Shown one piece after another: positions 1 to 7,463 of a stretch of DNA of 64,000 bases; positions within the stretch are counted from its first letter, which is position 1, and each line of letters starts with the position of its first letter. Below the pieces are notes generated by a model. That model was not told the DNA's origin, did no database searches, and saw nothing but the letters and a program-made list of their open reading frames with translations. The position numbers and the translations under genes were made by a program. The stretch covers positions 1,116,001-1,180,000 of the forward strand of contig NZ_AP025461.1 of NCBI RefSeq assembly GCF_024347315.1, written 5' to 3'. Source of the stretch: Vibrio atlanticus. Lineage in GTDB: Bacteria > Pseudomonadota > Gammaproteobacteria > Enterobacterales > Vibrionaceae.

Positions 1-180
1 TTTAACGCAACCATCGTTAGAGTAGTAGCTGGTTCCATCGTGTTTAACCTTGTATTTGATGATTTTAGTAGTTTGTCACATACCATCCAGATATAACAAG
101 ACGTTTTGCAATGTCGTTGAGTAATGCGATATGAAGATCAAAAGCTTAGTTAGTCAAACGTTTATGGTTAGGTCGAATTT

Positions 181-204
181 ACCCCCGTGATACAACACGG
201 GGGT
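181..204. other. Strong 9-bp perfect hairpin, possible phage packaging signal
   Basis: ACCCCCGTG at 181-189 pairs perfectly with CACGGGGGT at 196-204 around a 6-nt loop. No U-run follows on either strand, so it is not a typical intrinsic terminator. GC-rich hairpins in the non-coding part of filamentous phage genomes serve as packaging or replication signals; assigning that role here is inference. Positions 1-180 show no supportable gene. Short frames run open to the window edge on both strands but have no start codon or ribosome site. Confidence 0.5.
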
Positions 205-298
205 TGTCCCCATCTTCCGCGCTCGTCGTCCTCAGTCTTCGTCCTCCTTGCTTGTCATCAGGGGAACTCACGTTCTTATTCAGTTAAGCAAAGCAAAT

Positions 299-329
299 CC
301 TCAACATAACTCTGCTAATAATACGAACT
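299..329 (-). other. dif-like XerC/XerD site in inverted orientation
   Basis: Read on the minus strand, AGTTCGTATTA (329-319) matches the XerC arm of the dif at 7907 in 10 of 11 bases. TTATGTTGAGG (309-299) matches its XerD arm in 8 of 11. The centre is 9 bp instead of 6. The site overlaps the stop codon of the 82-residue phage gene, as dif overlaps the stop of the regulator gene. CTX-type phages carry inverted dif-like sites that fold into attP in single-stranded DNA; such a role here is inferred. Confidence 0.5.
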
Positions 330-576
330 ATGAGCTAATTTGTTTAAGACCGTCTAAGGCATTGAGAAAATCAGACACCGCCTGATTGTTATCGTAAAGC
401 TTATCCGTTAGCTGCTTATTCTTGTGGCACTCAGAAAGATAAAGCTCTTTATATCTCAAAGCATCATAACCGCCTTTGATAAGAGCTTTGCTCATAGTTG
501 ACGTGTTGGTCTGCTCTTTTAAATCTGAAAGCATTTTTTCGTGCTCTGTAGTATCTCGAATTGTTATTGCCATCAT
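328..576 (-). CDS. Small phage protein, ribbon-helix-helix-like
   Basis: An 82-residue protein (81 if the second Met is used). It begins with a short strand-like stretch (AITIRDT, residues 3-9), followed by two helices around residues 10-40 and a charged, coiled-coil-like tail. This resembles the Arc/CopG ribbon-helix-helix fold of small DNA-binding proteins; the match is by pattern only. A purine-rich AAGGA lies just upstream. It is transcribed with the phage genes and is the last gene before the 181-204 hairpin. Its stop overlaps the inverted dif-like site. It starts with the same five residues (AITIR) as the Zot-like protein, probably by chance. Confidence 0.7.
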   Translation of the reverse strand: MMAITIRDTTEHEKMLSDLKEQTNTSTMSKALIKGGYDALRYKELYLSECHKNKQLTDKLYDNNQAVSDFLNALDGLKQISS

Positions 577-685
577 TTTTCCTTTCTGCAGAAATTGCCT
601 GGTTCAATTATGATAGCAAAGTTTCATCTCGAGTCCTGGAGCCGGTTAACGTTTTGATAGCAAAAATAAACACCATAATACGTAC

Positions 686-847
686 TTAACGAAAAGTTAA
701 AATCATCTGAAGCCGAGTAATATGAAGCCTAAACTCTAGAAGCTCTGCAAATGTCGGAGCTCCTACACGTTTAAACATTCCAAAAGATGAATTGTAAAAA
801 ACTCGATAGATTTCTACCTGTTTAGCCGTCAAATCAACACTTTCCAC
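686..847 (-). CDS. 53-residue phage protein with GTG start, function unknown
   Basis: A reading frame of 54 codons starts with GTG at 847, preceded by a strong ribosome site GGAGG (858-854) six bases upstream. The protein begins VESVDLTAKQVEIYRVFY and ends TRLQMILTFR. It is amphipathic, rich in aromatic and basic residues, and has no clear membrane segment. It lies between the Zot-like gene and the 82-residue gene in the accessory end of the phage genome. I recognise no family. The ribosome site is the main evidence that it is translated. Confidence 0.5.
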   Translation of the reverse strand: MESVDLTAKQVEIYRVFYNSSFGMFKRVGAPTFAELLEFRLHITRLQMILTFR

Positions 848-1119
848 TTAACACCTCCAGTAAAACTATAACCACCAATTAAGACTCAACAAAGCCTACC
901 CAAGTTTAAAGAGCGCCTAGCAAGATGAAGGGTTTTCGTTTGTCTCTCGAACGCCAGCTGCGCTTCGCTGATTATCGCTCATCAAGCTGAATCGACCCCT
1001 TAACATGATCATGTTCGCTTATCCCTGCGGGGCTTGGTTCTGCACACTCTATCAATCAAGTAGAAATAACGACCATTGCGAATAACACATTGAACACTCA
1101 TAAAAACACCTATTTATAA
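848..1119. other. Phage non-coding region with a 14-bp palindrome, candidate replication origin
   Basis: This 270-bp stretch downstream of the Zot-like gene has no supportable gene. It contains a perfect 14-bp palindrome AACATGATCATGTT (1002-1015), a second small GC-rich hairpin near 1022-1033 and a GC-rich patch near 945-980. Filamentous phages keep their origin in such an intergenic region. Origin function here is inference. Confidence 0.35.
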
Positions 1120-2487
1120 CTAAAATAATTTAACATCAGCTCGTTTTAATTCGGGCTCATCTGAAAGTACATCATGAGGCTTACACGTTATAAATTTGGT
1201 TAACTGGCCTCTGTTGAGTTTCAGTAGGCAATCGTCAATAACATCGTAGGTCACATCGTAAGCCCTTAGATAATTCTGATTAAGGCTATAAACCCCATCG
1301 GACGCGACTATCTCAATACTGATATGACGTTCAATTTTCTTTGGCTTGATAGCGAAATTAACACCCGTTACAAATGCCTTTTGGATACCGTCAAACGGTA
1401 AGATATCCGCTATAGAAATACTCGAAACATCATCATTGTTATCAGCTTGATTGCTATTCCCACCATCAGATACACCGCTAGCACCTTGACCGCTTTCTTG
1501 AGCTTTTGAGCTGTCTTTCCCAGTAGGGGAATCTTGATATTGTGGCGTTTCCGCTTCCTGAACTTCCTCAGTAGAATCAAAAACGCGATTGGATATTTCA
1601 TTGGCCATGTACCCCAAACAACTAATAAAAAGTAAAAACACTGCAATCACTTTAGGACTGCGATAAAGCGTATTCATAGCTCCGGCTTGCTTGGCTATGC
1701 CTGTTCCCGTTGACTTATAAAGTAGAAAAGCATCCAACGGTATTTTTTGAGTAGTGGTGTTAACGTCTTTGGATTTTGGAATCACTGGAGTCGATACCGA
1801 TTTGTCATGCTTCCATATTAACGGTTTGCGTTTAGTCCAAAAAAATTGGTCACGTCCCTTGTGATAAAAGTTCTGCTCACCACATGCTTTGATGCCCGTA
1901 TCAATCTGTTTCCAGTCAGGCGAAAGCAATTCAATATCCCAGTTATATTTCCTATGACGCATGAATCCCTCATTGAAAGTATGAGGATAGATAATGCGCC
2001 CCTGGTCATCGTATTCAGCGACTCCGCGGTCGTCAGTTTCCGATTCGTTTAGCTGTTCCATATCAGCAGGCGTATAGCGAGAATAAAAAAAGGATAGGTA
2101 AGACTCAGGCAATAGACCGTCTTGGCCGTCGTTCTTGGTGATGAAGTCCTCGACAGGTTTGTAGGTCACTTTCTTCATATCAAAACCAATGTTCTTGGAA
2201 TAGATATCCTGACACTCATCGATAACAATCAAAGCACCAATAGGGCACCAACAGAAAAAGTGCGTCCATAGATGAACACCTGCCGAGTCCCTAGACGAGA
2301 TACGAAACAGTTTTGATGTAGTAGGGAACTCAACACCAAAACGCTCCTGTATGACATTTAATGGTTGCATGCCTTCGATATTCGTCACGACAACCTTACC
2401 CGCCTTGAGAGCTCGATAGATTGAGAAGTAGGCCGTGTATGCGGACTTGTATGAGCCGTTTGCTCCGGTTCTTATTGTGATAGCCAT
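1120..2487 (-). CDS. zot: Zot/pI-like phage assembly ATPase
   Basis: This inner-membrane ATPase drives extrusion of filamentous virions. Residues 8-15 form a Walker A-like loop (GANGSYKS) close to the N-terminus, as in the Zot family, and GALIVIDECQD (84-94) is the Walker B strand. A single membrane span lies at about 279-295 and leaves a periplasmic C-terminal domain of about 160 residues that starts with a Ser/Gly/Asp-rich linker. The 455-residue length fits the family. It follows the pVI-like gene by three bases. No enterotoxin-like claim is made: the Zot name reflects family membership. The family call is certain; the Tyr in place of Gly in the P-loop is unusual but seen in Zot-type loops. 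Confidence 0.93.
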   Translation of the reverse strand: MAITIRTGANGSYKSAYTAYFSIYRALKAGKVVVTNIEGMQPLNVIQERFGVEFPTTSKLFRISSRDSAGVHLWTHFFCWCPIGALIVIDECQDIYSKNIGFDMKKVTYKPVEDFITKNDGQDGLLPESYLSFFYSRYTPADMEQLNESETDDRGVAEYDDQGRIIYPHTFNEGFMRHRKYNWDIELLSPDWKQIDTGIKACGEQNFYHKGRDQFFWTKRKPLIWKHDKSVSTPVIPKSKDVNTTTQKIPLDAFLLYKSTGTGIAKQAGAMNTLYRSPKVIAVFLLFISCLGYMANEISNRVFDSTEEVQEAETPQYQDSPTGKDSSKAQESGQGASGVSDGGNSNQADNNDDVSSISIADILPFDGIQKAFVTGVNFAIKPKKIERHISIEIVASDGVYSLNQNYLRAYDVTYDVIDDCLLKLNRGQLTKFITCKPHDVLSDEPELKRADVKLF

Positions 2488-2490
2488 GCG

Positions 2491-2832
2491 TTACCTCGTC
2501 ATTCTCATTACAAAGCCCGTCGTGAAGAAGTTCGCCACAATGGAAAGCCCTTGAGGAATACCAAACTTAAAGGCATAAAAGCGAATCTCAGACGGCATAG
2601 CGTTGAAGGTTGCGGCTAACAAATCGTTAAAACCTATTTCCTGCAATAACATCTGTGCAGTGACGTAAGACATCTTTATAAATTCTATTTGTCCGGCTAT
2701 TTTCATTTTCAAATAAAACAACTGAATGTAAGAGAAGATATTCGAGAAGATATAAGGCAGCGATTTGATGAAATCGACAACGACTTGAAATTGAGTCGAA
2801 ACCCAATCAAAGAAAGCAAATATAGTATCCAT
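2491..2832 (-). CDS. pVI/Ace-like minor coat protein (DUF2523 type)
   Basis: A 113-residue hydrophobic protein with several membrane-seeking segments (about 5-45 and 85-110). Its C-terminal part, FGIPQGLSIVANFF, is typical of the DUF2523 family that occupies the gene VI position in Vibrio inoviruses. In filamentous phages this protein caps the virion end with pIII and anchors the particle in the inner membrane before release. It sits between the adsorption protein and Zot, the canonical position. Its ATG overlaps the upstream stop codon (TAATG at 2834-2830), implying translational coupling. Confidence 0.85.
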   Translation of the reverse strand: MDTIFAFFDWVSTQFQVVVDFIKSLPYIFSNIFSYIQLFYLKMKIAGQIEFIKMSYVTAQMLLQEIGFNDLLAATFNAMPSEIRFYAFKFGIPQGLSIVANFFTTGFVMRMTR

Positions 2833-4607
2833 TAATTAGACCCCATCATTTTGATACCGATAAGAACGAAGATGAAAAGAACGATAGCTTTTATGATTTC
2901 GGCGTTGTCTAAAAGGGCAGAGAGAACGCCAGTTTTGAATGACTGTTTGTGACCAGCAACAGTAAGGTCTAATTGATGCTCGACATATTTCCCGTCTTTG
3001 AATGCTTTGGTGTCGATAGAGAATAAGGTTTTAAATTGCTCCGTTTCGGTCTTGTAATTCTCCTTTAGAACCTCGATTTCTGCGGTGATATCTTTGAATG
3101 AATCCGCATCAAAAATAAACCCACCCATAAAATCGTCAGTAACCACAGGAGCAGAGAAACCACTATCAGCCCCTAGTAAATCACGAATGCCTTTTATCGC
3201 GTCTTTGGTTGCATCATCGAGGCCGCCCATACCGTCTAGTTTGTCTGAAAGCCCATCAATTTTCCCTGATAGCTCAGAGCCGGATTGTTCTATTTTGGAA
3301 GACAGCCCCGTTGTCGAATCTTCTATGCTCGTTTTCAACTTAGAAACAGCATTGTCTATGTTGGTTTCATTGCGTTTATCTTGATTGTCCATTTTGTCAC
3401 TTAGGAAACTACGCAACGCAACAAAGTCTTGAGAGATGGAATCATCAAGCGTGCTAAGAGCTCGATTCAAACGCATGAACTCGCGACCAGTTGCTTGTGT
3501 TGTCTTCCTTTGAGAGCTTTTTACTTGGTCGATTACTTCCTTTTTTGCATCTGCGAGGTTGTAATCAACATCTTCCACTTTTAAGGTCAAATCTTGAATG
3601 AGTTCAGTGTTCATTTGTGCGGAAGCTGCTTTAGCTAAAAAGAGATCTTGTCTTTGAGTTAATCCGGTATCGATGGAGTCGATAGCCTTGATAATCTTGT
3701 TGGTTTCTAGCTGTTGTTTCGCTGCTATAGAGGCCGGAATACCATCGATAGCACCAATGATTTTATTGTCTACAAGGTCAGTCAACAGGTCATCAGAGCG
3801 TTTAGCTTTATCAACTAGACTGGCCTCAGTTTTGGTCACCTTATCAACCATTTGAGATAACGCACTTCTAATACTGTAGTTAACGTTCTCAACATCAGAT
3901 TTTGATGCGCTTTTTGAAACCAAATCTTTAACGACTTTGGTTAGCTCTCTGTTCGTAACCGAAACTTTCTCGGAAGCTTTAGCGAGATTTAACAAAGTCA
4001 TACACTTGCTCTCAGGAACGCCAGCAGGACAACTAATATCGTATTTTATTACCTCGGTACTCTCTAACGTATCGAGGTAAGGCTCTAATTTATCAGGGAC
4101 ATTGTTGTTGTTTTTATCTTCTAGAGTGTTATCAGACTTGTTTGGGTTTTTATCTACGCCATTGGGGATTCCATCACCGTCCCAATCTTCATCAACGTCA
4201 AGAATACCATTCATATTATGGTCACCCTCCCAAGGGTAACGCTTTGGAGTACCTCCGGTAAATTGTTGAGGTGTTGAGCAAGTTTTACCCGTAAATTTGA
4301 ACTTAGCTTGCCAGAACTGAAAATCTGGTGAATCGGTAGAAATAGCCCAAGCACTACGTTCCATATCACACTGAATAGGAGCCCCGTGAGCGCCATTACA
4401 AAAACCTGTCGGTTGTTCACCATTGATATAGGCATCCCAACTAATGGTGCGGTTAGTACCCTTTAAAATTTCGCAAGCACTAACACAAACACCGCCACTA
4501 TCGACAGAGCCTGCGGGACAATCCAAAGCATAGGATTTTGTTACGAAAACCAAGCAAGAGGTCATAAAAAAGAGAATGCGTAGAAGTGCGTTAATGGCTG
4601 TTTTCAT
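2832..4607 (-). CDS. pIII-like adsorption/minor coat protein with a calcium-repeat-like segment
   Basis: A 591-residue secreted and membrane-anchored protein. It has an N-terminal signal peptide (about 1-27), a Cys-containing N-domain, an Asp/Asn-rich segment at about 129-172 (NMNGILDVDEDWDGDGIPN and similar) that resembles thrombospondin type 3 calcium repeats, a long helical stalk (about 190-480) and a C-terminal membrane anchor at about 570-588. By position (after the major coat genes and terminator, before pVI) it is the phage receptor-binding protein. ATG at 4607 is preferred over the upstream TTG because AGG lies 8 bases before it. Sequence outside the repeat is not recognisable, as expected for a fast-evolving host-range protein. 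Confidence 0.85.
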   Translation of the reverse strand: MKTAINALLRILFFMTSCLVFVTKSYALDCPAGSVDSGGVCVSACEILKGTNRTISWDAYINGEQPTGFCNGAHGAPIQCDMERSAWAISTDSPDFQFWQAKFKFTGKTCSTPQQFTGGTPKRYPWEGDHNMNGILDVDEDWDGDGIPNGVDKNPNKSDNTLEDKNNNNVPDKLEPYLDTLESTEVIKYDISCPAGVPESKCMTLLNLAKASEKVSVTNRELTKVVKDLVSKSASKSDVENVNYSIRSALSQMVDKVTKTEASLVDKAKRSDDLLTDLVDNKIIGAIDGIPASIAAKQQLETNKIIKAIDSIDTGLTQRQDLFLAKAASAQMNTELIQDLTLKVEDVDYNLADAKKEVIDQVKSSQRKTTQATGREFMRLNRALSTLDDSISQDFVALRSFLSDKMDNQDKRNETNIDNAVSKLKTSIEDSTTGLSSKIEQSGSELSGKIDGLSDKLDGMGGLDDATKDAIKGIRDLLGADSGFSAPVVTDDFMGGFIFDADSFKDITAEIEVLKENYKTETEQFKTLFSIDTKAFKDGKYVEHQLDLTVAGHKQSFKTGVLSALLDNAEIIKAIVLFIFVLIGIKMMGSN

Positions 4608-4624
4608 AATCAAAACCTAGATAT

Positions 4625-4646
4625 AAAAAAGCCCCCGTTAGGAGGC
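4625..4646 (-). terminator. Intrinsic terminator between the coat genes and the adsorption gene
   Basis: On the minus strand GCCTCC (4646-4641) and GGGGGC (4636-4631) form a 6-bp stem with a TAAC loop, followed by six T (4630-4625). A terminator directly after the major coat gene is a conserved feature of filamentous phages and limits expression of the genes beyond it. The stop codon of the 32-residue gene lies within the hairpin loop. Confidence 0.85.
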
Positions 4647-4736
4647 ATTAATACCCGTATATACACCGTATATAAAGGATGAGGCCATAGACACACCCAA
4701 GAGGATGGTTACGACTTCAGAAACGAGTACAGCCAT
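4638..4736 (-). CDS. 32-residue pVII/pIX-like minor coat protein (short hidden gene)
   Basis: A frame of 33 codons starts with an ATG that overlaps the stop codon of the major coat gene (TAATG at 4738-4734). It encodes MAVLVSEVVTILLGVSMASS followed by FIYGVYTGINAS, a single hydrophobic span with almost no charge. The length matches Ff phage pVII (33) and pIX (32), which sit at the virion tip. The coupling to the coat gene and the terminator folded around its stop codon (4625-4646) suggest co-expression at coat-protein level. In Ff the pVII and pIX genes precede gene VIII; here it follows. Function is inferred from size, hydropathy and position. Confidence 0.72.
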   Translation of the reverse strand: MAVLVSEVVTILLGVSMASSFIYGVYTGINAS

Positions 4737-4942
4737 TAGCCGCGCATAGCTCCCATGATAGCTTTAAGGCCAAAGCCAAGCGCACCAAGGCCAATCAAAC
4801 CAACCACAACCAGACCGTAGTTAGCTTGACCAGAAGTGACCGCGCCATTGATAGCGGTTTGAACGGGTGTAGCGTCGGCCATTGAAGCACCAGAAAGAAC
4901 AACAGTAGATAGAGCGATTAAACGAGTTTTCATGTTTTTCAT
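4736..4942 (-). CDS. Major coat protein (pVIII-like)
   Basis: A 68-residue precursor. Residues 1-22 form a signal peptide ending at SMA, leaving a mature protein of about 46 residues: an acidic or neutral amphipathic N-terminus (DATPVQTAINGAV), a hydrophobic span (LVVVGLIGLGALGFG) and a basic C-terminus (LKAIMGAMRG) that would face the DNA. This is the layout of filamentous phage major coat proteins. AGGT lies upstream of the first ATG. It is followed without a gap by the 32-residue gene and then a terminator. Confidence 0.9.
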   Translation of the reverse strand: MKNMKTRLIALSTVVLSGASMADATPVQTAINGAVTSGQANYGLVVVGLIGLGALGFGLKAIMGAMRG

Positions 4943-4975
4943 AGTATTACCTATAGATTGTTTTAAAAAATGTAC

Positions 4976-5200
4976 TCAGCCTTTGCCGAGTGTTTTGAGT
5001 ATTCGTCCGAGTACATGACCCGAAACGAATGAAAGTAAAATCCATCCCGAAACGGTGGTGTAGAGCTCCGTATCGATGTTGAGGGATTGTGGTGTTGACA
5101 CTAAATTGTTGTATTCAGTGTCAGTAAGCATGACGAGCTTGCAGTCAAAGTCGGTTGACGTTCTTAAATAACCTTGCTGTGTTGTCGTGATGCAGTTCAT
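4976..5200 (-). CDS. Small single-span phage membrane protein, possible minor coat protein
   Basis: A 74-residue protein with a polar N-terminal half and one membrane span at about 50-66 (SGWILLSFVSGHVLGRI), ending in a basic tail. It lies between the ssDNA-binding gene and the major coat gene, the place of genes VII and IX in Ff phages. The ribosome site AAGG is inside the end of the upstream gene, with a 3-base gap between stop and start. I do not recognise a named family; a virion-tip role is inferred from position. Confidence 0.7.
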   Translation of the reverse strand: MNCITTTQQGYLRTSTDFDCKLVMLTDTEYNNLVSTPQSLNIDTELYTTVSGWILLSFVSGHVLGRILKTLGKG

Positions 5201-5203
5201 TGA

Positions 5204-5551
5204 TTAAGCCTTGTTAGCTTTCATGAAGTTATCAAAGTGCTTTTTGATTTCTTCATCGACAGGAACAAGCTTGTTGACCAAGATATCGAGTGGGTCATTT
5301 GGGTTAGCACCAAAGCTGAGTTCGTATTCACGGTTAGCAACAAATGCGCGTGATTGGATAAGCTGACGCGCATACTCAACATCGATTTTCAATGCTTGTT
5401 TGTTGTAAGGAATATCAGTAGAGAAACCGATACCCGTTTGCTGAAACTTCTCGTTGTCGACTTCCTCAACAGCACGTAGAACAGACAGCTCAGCGAACTC
5501 CATGTTTGACTTAGGGAAACGCTTGATTGCAATACCAGTTATTGTAGGCAT
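5204..5551 (-). CDS. Phage ssDNA-binding protein (gene V/RstB-like position)
   Basis: A 115-residue soluble protein without membrane segments. It resembles the Vibrio filamentous phage DNA-binding proteins (DUF1293-like), which coat the single-stranded genome before extrusion and down-regulate the initiator. Basic and aromatic residues are spread through the N-terminal half (AIKRFPKSNMEF). Its start overlaps the end of the replication gene by 13 bases, the usual II-V arrangement. The family call is by resemblance; the position strongly supports it. Confidence 0.75.
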   Translation of the reverse strand: MPTITGIAIKRFPKSNMEFAELSVLRAVEEVDNEKFQQTGIGFSTDIPYNKQALKIDVEYARQLIQSRAFVANREYELSFGANPNDPLDILVNKLVPVDEEIKKHFDNFMKANKA

Positions 5552-6651
5552 ATTCTTGACTCCAAAATTTCTATTTTCTGTTTAGTGTATTCGTCAGGAA
5601 TACCCAACGAGGTTTCAAAGTTTGCACGTCTATGATGCGTAGGAATGAGCATGCCGAAGGCTTCACCCAAATCACCTTCAGTCATAGCAACAACTTCAGA
5701 TAGAGCTTTACCACATTGACGACGAACCCAAGCGATACGAGCGAAGAACTCAAGACCTGCTTTTTTCTTGTTGAGTTCAAGCTTCATTGGTTCAGCAGGG
5801 TCGATACTGGCCGAGAAATCACAGAGACCAGCAAAGGCCGAAGCAGGCGAGGCGAGTAGTGATAGATCGCACTTCTTCAATTCCACTTCATTGCGGTACC
5901 AAATCACTTCAGGGTCAGCGATGTTTTGCTCAAACTTCTTGTTGTACACACGCCAGTAGATTGCAGAGGTACGAGAGCCAACAAGTACGGCTTCCTCTGA
6001 TAATTCACCGGATTGTGAAACGCGCTTATGAGGAACCATTGTCGGACCACGTCCACGAGAAGCAGTGCGAAATGCTCCCTCATAAAAACATTTCTCAGCA
6101 TACTTACAGTCGAAGATTCCGGTGTAGTCATCCACGCAAAGGTCTAAACGGGCGAGGCGAGTGATACCCAAAAGTGATAACCACCAGTGCACCTTCTTGT
6201 GTGTGGTGAAGTCGAATAACTTAGCGCAACCAGTACCATTGATTTGCACGTAAACCGTATCGTTGTTACCGCCAACACCAACCAAACCACACTCAACCGT
6301 TCCCGTTGAATCGTAAATCACCATTGAATCTTCATAGCCATGTAAGCCACGGCCACGCATAGGAGATATGCGGAAGTTAAAGACTTTAGACATGAACTCA
6401 TCAAACCTATCGGCCAAAACCTTACGGCATTTGTTACGGTGTGACTCAATTGACTTATCAATGGCTTCTGGTGAGTTAAGGCGACCATTAACGCTTCGCT
6501 TTTTAAACTCAGGAAACTGCATATTGATAAAGTCTTGTTCGTTCGAGTTGTCCAAGTGTCTAAGTGAGCCGTACGAAAACGAAAAGGCTAGGTGATCAAC
6601 TTGTACCGGACGAATCTCGTCATGGAACTTATGTGGTTTTTTAGATGGCAT
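5539..6651 (-). CDS. Phage replication initiation protein (RstA/Rep_trans-like)
   Basis: A 370-residue rolling-circle initiator. Motifs include the metal and nicking region VHWWLSLLGITRLARLDLC, followed by DDYTG, with further aromatic and basic stretches (VIWYRNEVELKK). These match the RstA-like Rep_trans family of Vibrio phages, which nick the plus-strand origin. The start is placed at ATG 6651 because the protein from there (MPSKKPHKFHDE) has a plausible N-terminus, AAGGG lies 8 bases upstream, and this ATG overlaps the upstream stop (ATGCCATCTAA). A longer frame to 6756 would overlap that gene by over 100 bases. Confidence 0.85.
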   Translation of the reverse strand: MPSKKPHKFHDEIRPVQVDHLAFSFSYGSLRHLDNSNEQDFINMQFPEFKKRSVNGRLNSPEAIDKSIESHRNKCRKVLADRFDEFMSKVFNFRISPMRGRGLHGYEDSMVIYDSTGTVECGLVGVGGNNDTVYVQINGTGCAKLFDFTTHKKVHWWLSLLGITRLARLDLCVDDYTGIFDCKYAEKCFYEGAFRTASRGRGPTMVPHKRVSQSGELSEEAVLVGSRTSAIYWRVYNKKFEQNIADPEVIWYRNEVELKKCDLSLLASPASAFAGLCDFSASIDPAEPMKLELNKKKAGLEFFARIAWVRRQCGKALSEVVAMTEGDLGEAFGMLIPTHHRRANFETSLGIPDEYTKQKIEILESRICLQ

Positions 6652-6841
6652 GGAACACACCCTTAACCAAAAGCTCTTGGTAGTTATCATCCGTGATTTC
6701 GACAATCTGAAATGACACCATGCCGTAGTGAGCTTCCATGAACTGGAAGAAATCACGCGGAGTCTTGAAGAAGTTATGACCCCACGGAAAATAGGCGTTG
6801 ATGCCGTGATTGGGTTCGTTGTCGAAGTAGATTGAATCCAT
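6641..6841 (-). CDS. Small phage early protein, unknown function
   Basis: A 66-residue soluble, acidic and aromatic-rich protein (MDSIYFDNEPNHGINAYFPW at the start). It is the gene immediately upstream of the replication initiator, which it overlaps by 11 bases, and it follows the next upstream gene by two bases. This tight packing supports a real gene co-translated with the initiator. No family is recognised. Confidence 0.65.
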   Translation of the reverse strand: MDSIYFDNEPNHGINAYFPWGHNFFKTPRDFFQFMEAHYGMVSFQIVEITDDNYQELLVKGVFHAI

Positions 6842-6843
6842 GA

Positions 6844-7155
6844 TTAAAGCACCTCCAACAATTTAGCTTTAGGTGAAGTTAATTCGTCATAAGCTCGTTG
6901 CAGTTCTGAAGCTTCACAAATATCAATCTGACCATCATCTGACATCAAAGCAGCTGCCAGTACTTTGATTTCCTCAACCTCAAGAGAACCGGCAACAATC
7001 TCCGAATAAGTTTTATTTGAAACCTCGAAACTACAAAATTTTGACTTTGCAAAATCAACAGAGACATCAAATAGGAAAGTAAAATAAAGAAAAGCAGCTA
7101 AAGAAATAGAAAGCTCGACTTTGCATTTAGACAAAAATGAAAGGACAGGTTTCAT
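6844..7155 (-). CDS. Small phage membrane-associated protein, unknown function
   Basis: 103 residues from ATG 7155 (MKPVLSFLSKCKVELSIS). One hydrophobic segment at about 17-32 (LSISLAAFLYFTFLF) is followed by a soluble acidic domain. The start at 7155 is chosen because it lies two bases after the stop of the upstream gene at 7158; a longer frame to 7197 would overlap that gene. It is part of the leftward early operon. No family is recognised. Confidence 0.6.
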   Translation of the reverse strand: MKPVLSFLSKCKVELSISLAAFLYFTFLFDVSVDFAKSKFCSFEVSNKTYSEIVAGSLEVEEIKVLAAALMSDDGQIDICEASELQRAYDELTSPKAKLLEVL

Positions 7156-7157
7156 GA

Positions 7158-7361
7158 TTAACGACCGACAACGTAAGAAACTTGAGCCAAAGGCCATGAG
7201 TTTTGTAAACGTTCAACAATGCTATGAGCATCTGATTCAGAAAGGAATTTACTGTGAAAATGTTGAGCTGTGGTAATCACAAAAGGCTTACCATGAGCTG
7301 AAGTACCAAAACCTGCGAAGTAACGAGGTAGACACCCAGAAACTAATAGAACATTAACCAT
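7158..7361 (-). CDS. First gene of the phage early operon, unknown function
   Basis: A protein of 67 residues from ATG 7361, or 70 from ATG 7370. AAGGTGG lies 8 bases before 7361 but only 2 bases before 7370, so 7361 is preferred. The N-terminus is hydrophobic (MVNVLLVSGCLPRYFAGFG) and could be a signal or lipoprotein-like segment; the rest is soluble. It lies about 120 bases downstream of the strong leftward promoter at 7481-7510. No family is recognised. Confidence 0.6.
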   Translation of the reverse strand: MVNVLLVSGCLPRYFAGFGTSAHGKPFVITTAQHFHSKFLSESDAHSIVERLQNSWPLAQVSYVVGR

Positions 7362-7463
7362 AACAACCACCTTGACTGATTATTGAGAATTGGGAGTGAC
7401 CATCTAAGCTGAGCTATAAGCGTCAAGGGCAAACAGCCCAAACCTAGACAGCCAAATCAAGTG

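Noticed and set aside
1..100. Frames open to the left window edge on both strands
   Set aside because: Neither has a start codon or ribosome site in view and each overlaps the other. The sequence is too short to support a gene.
1120..1150. ATTTAACAT near the zot stop as a dif arm
   Set aside because: Only one half-site matches; the expected XerC arm at the right distance is absent. It is explained by the zot C-terminal codons.
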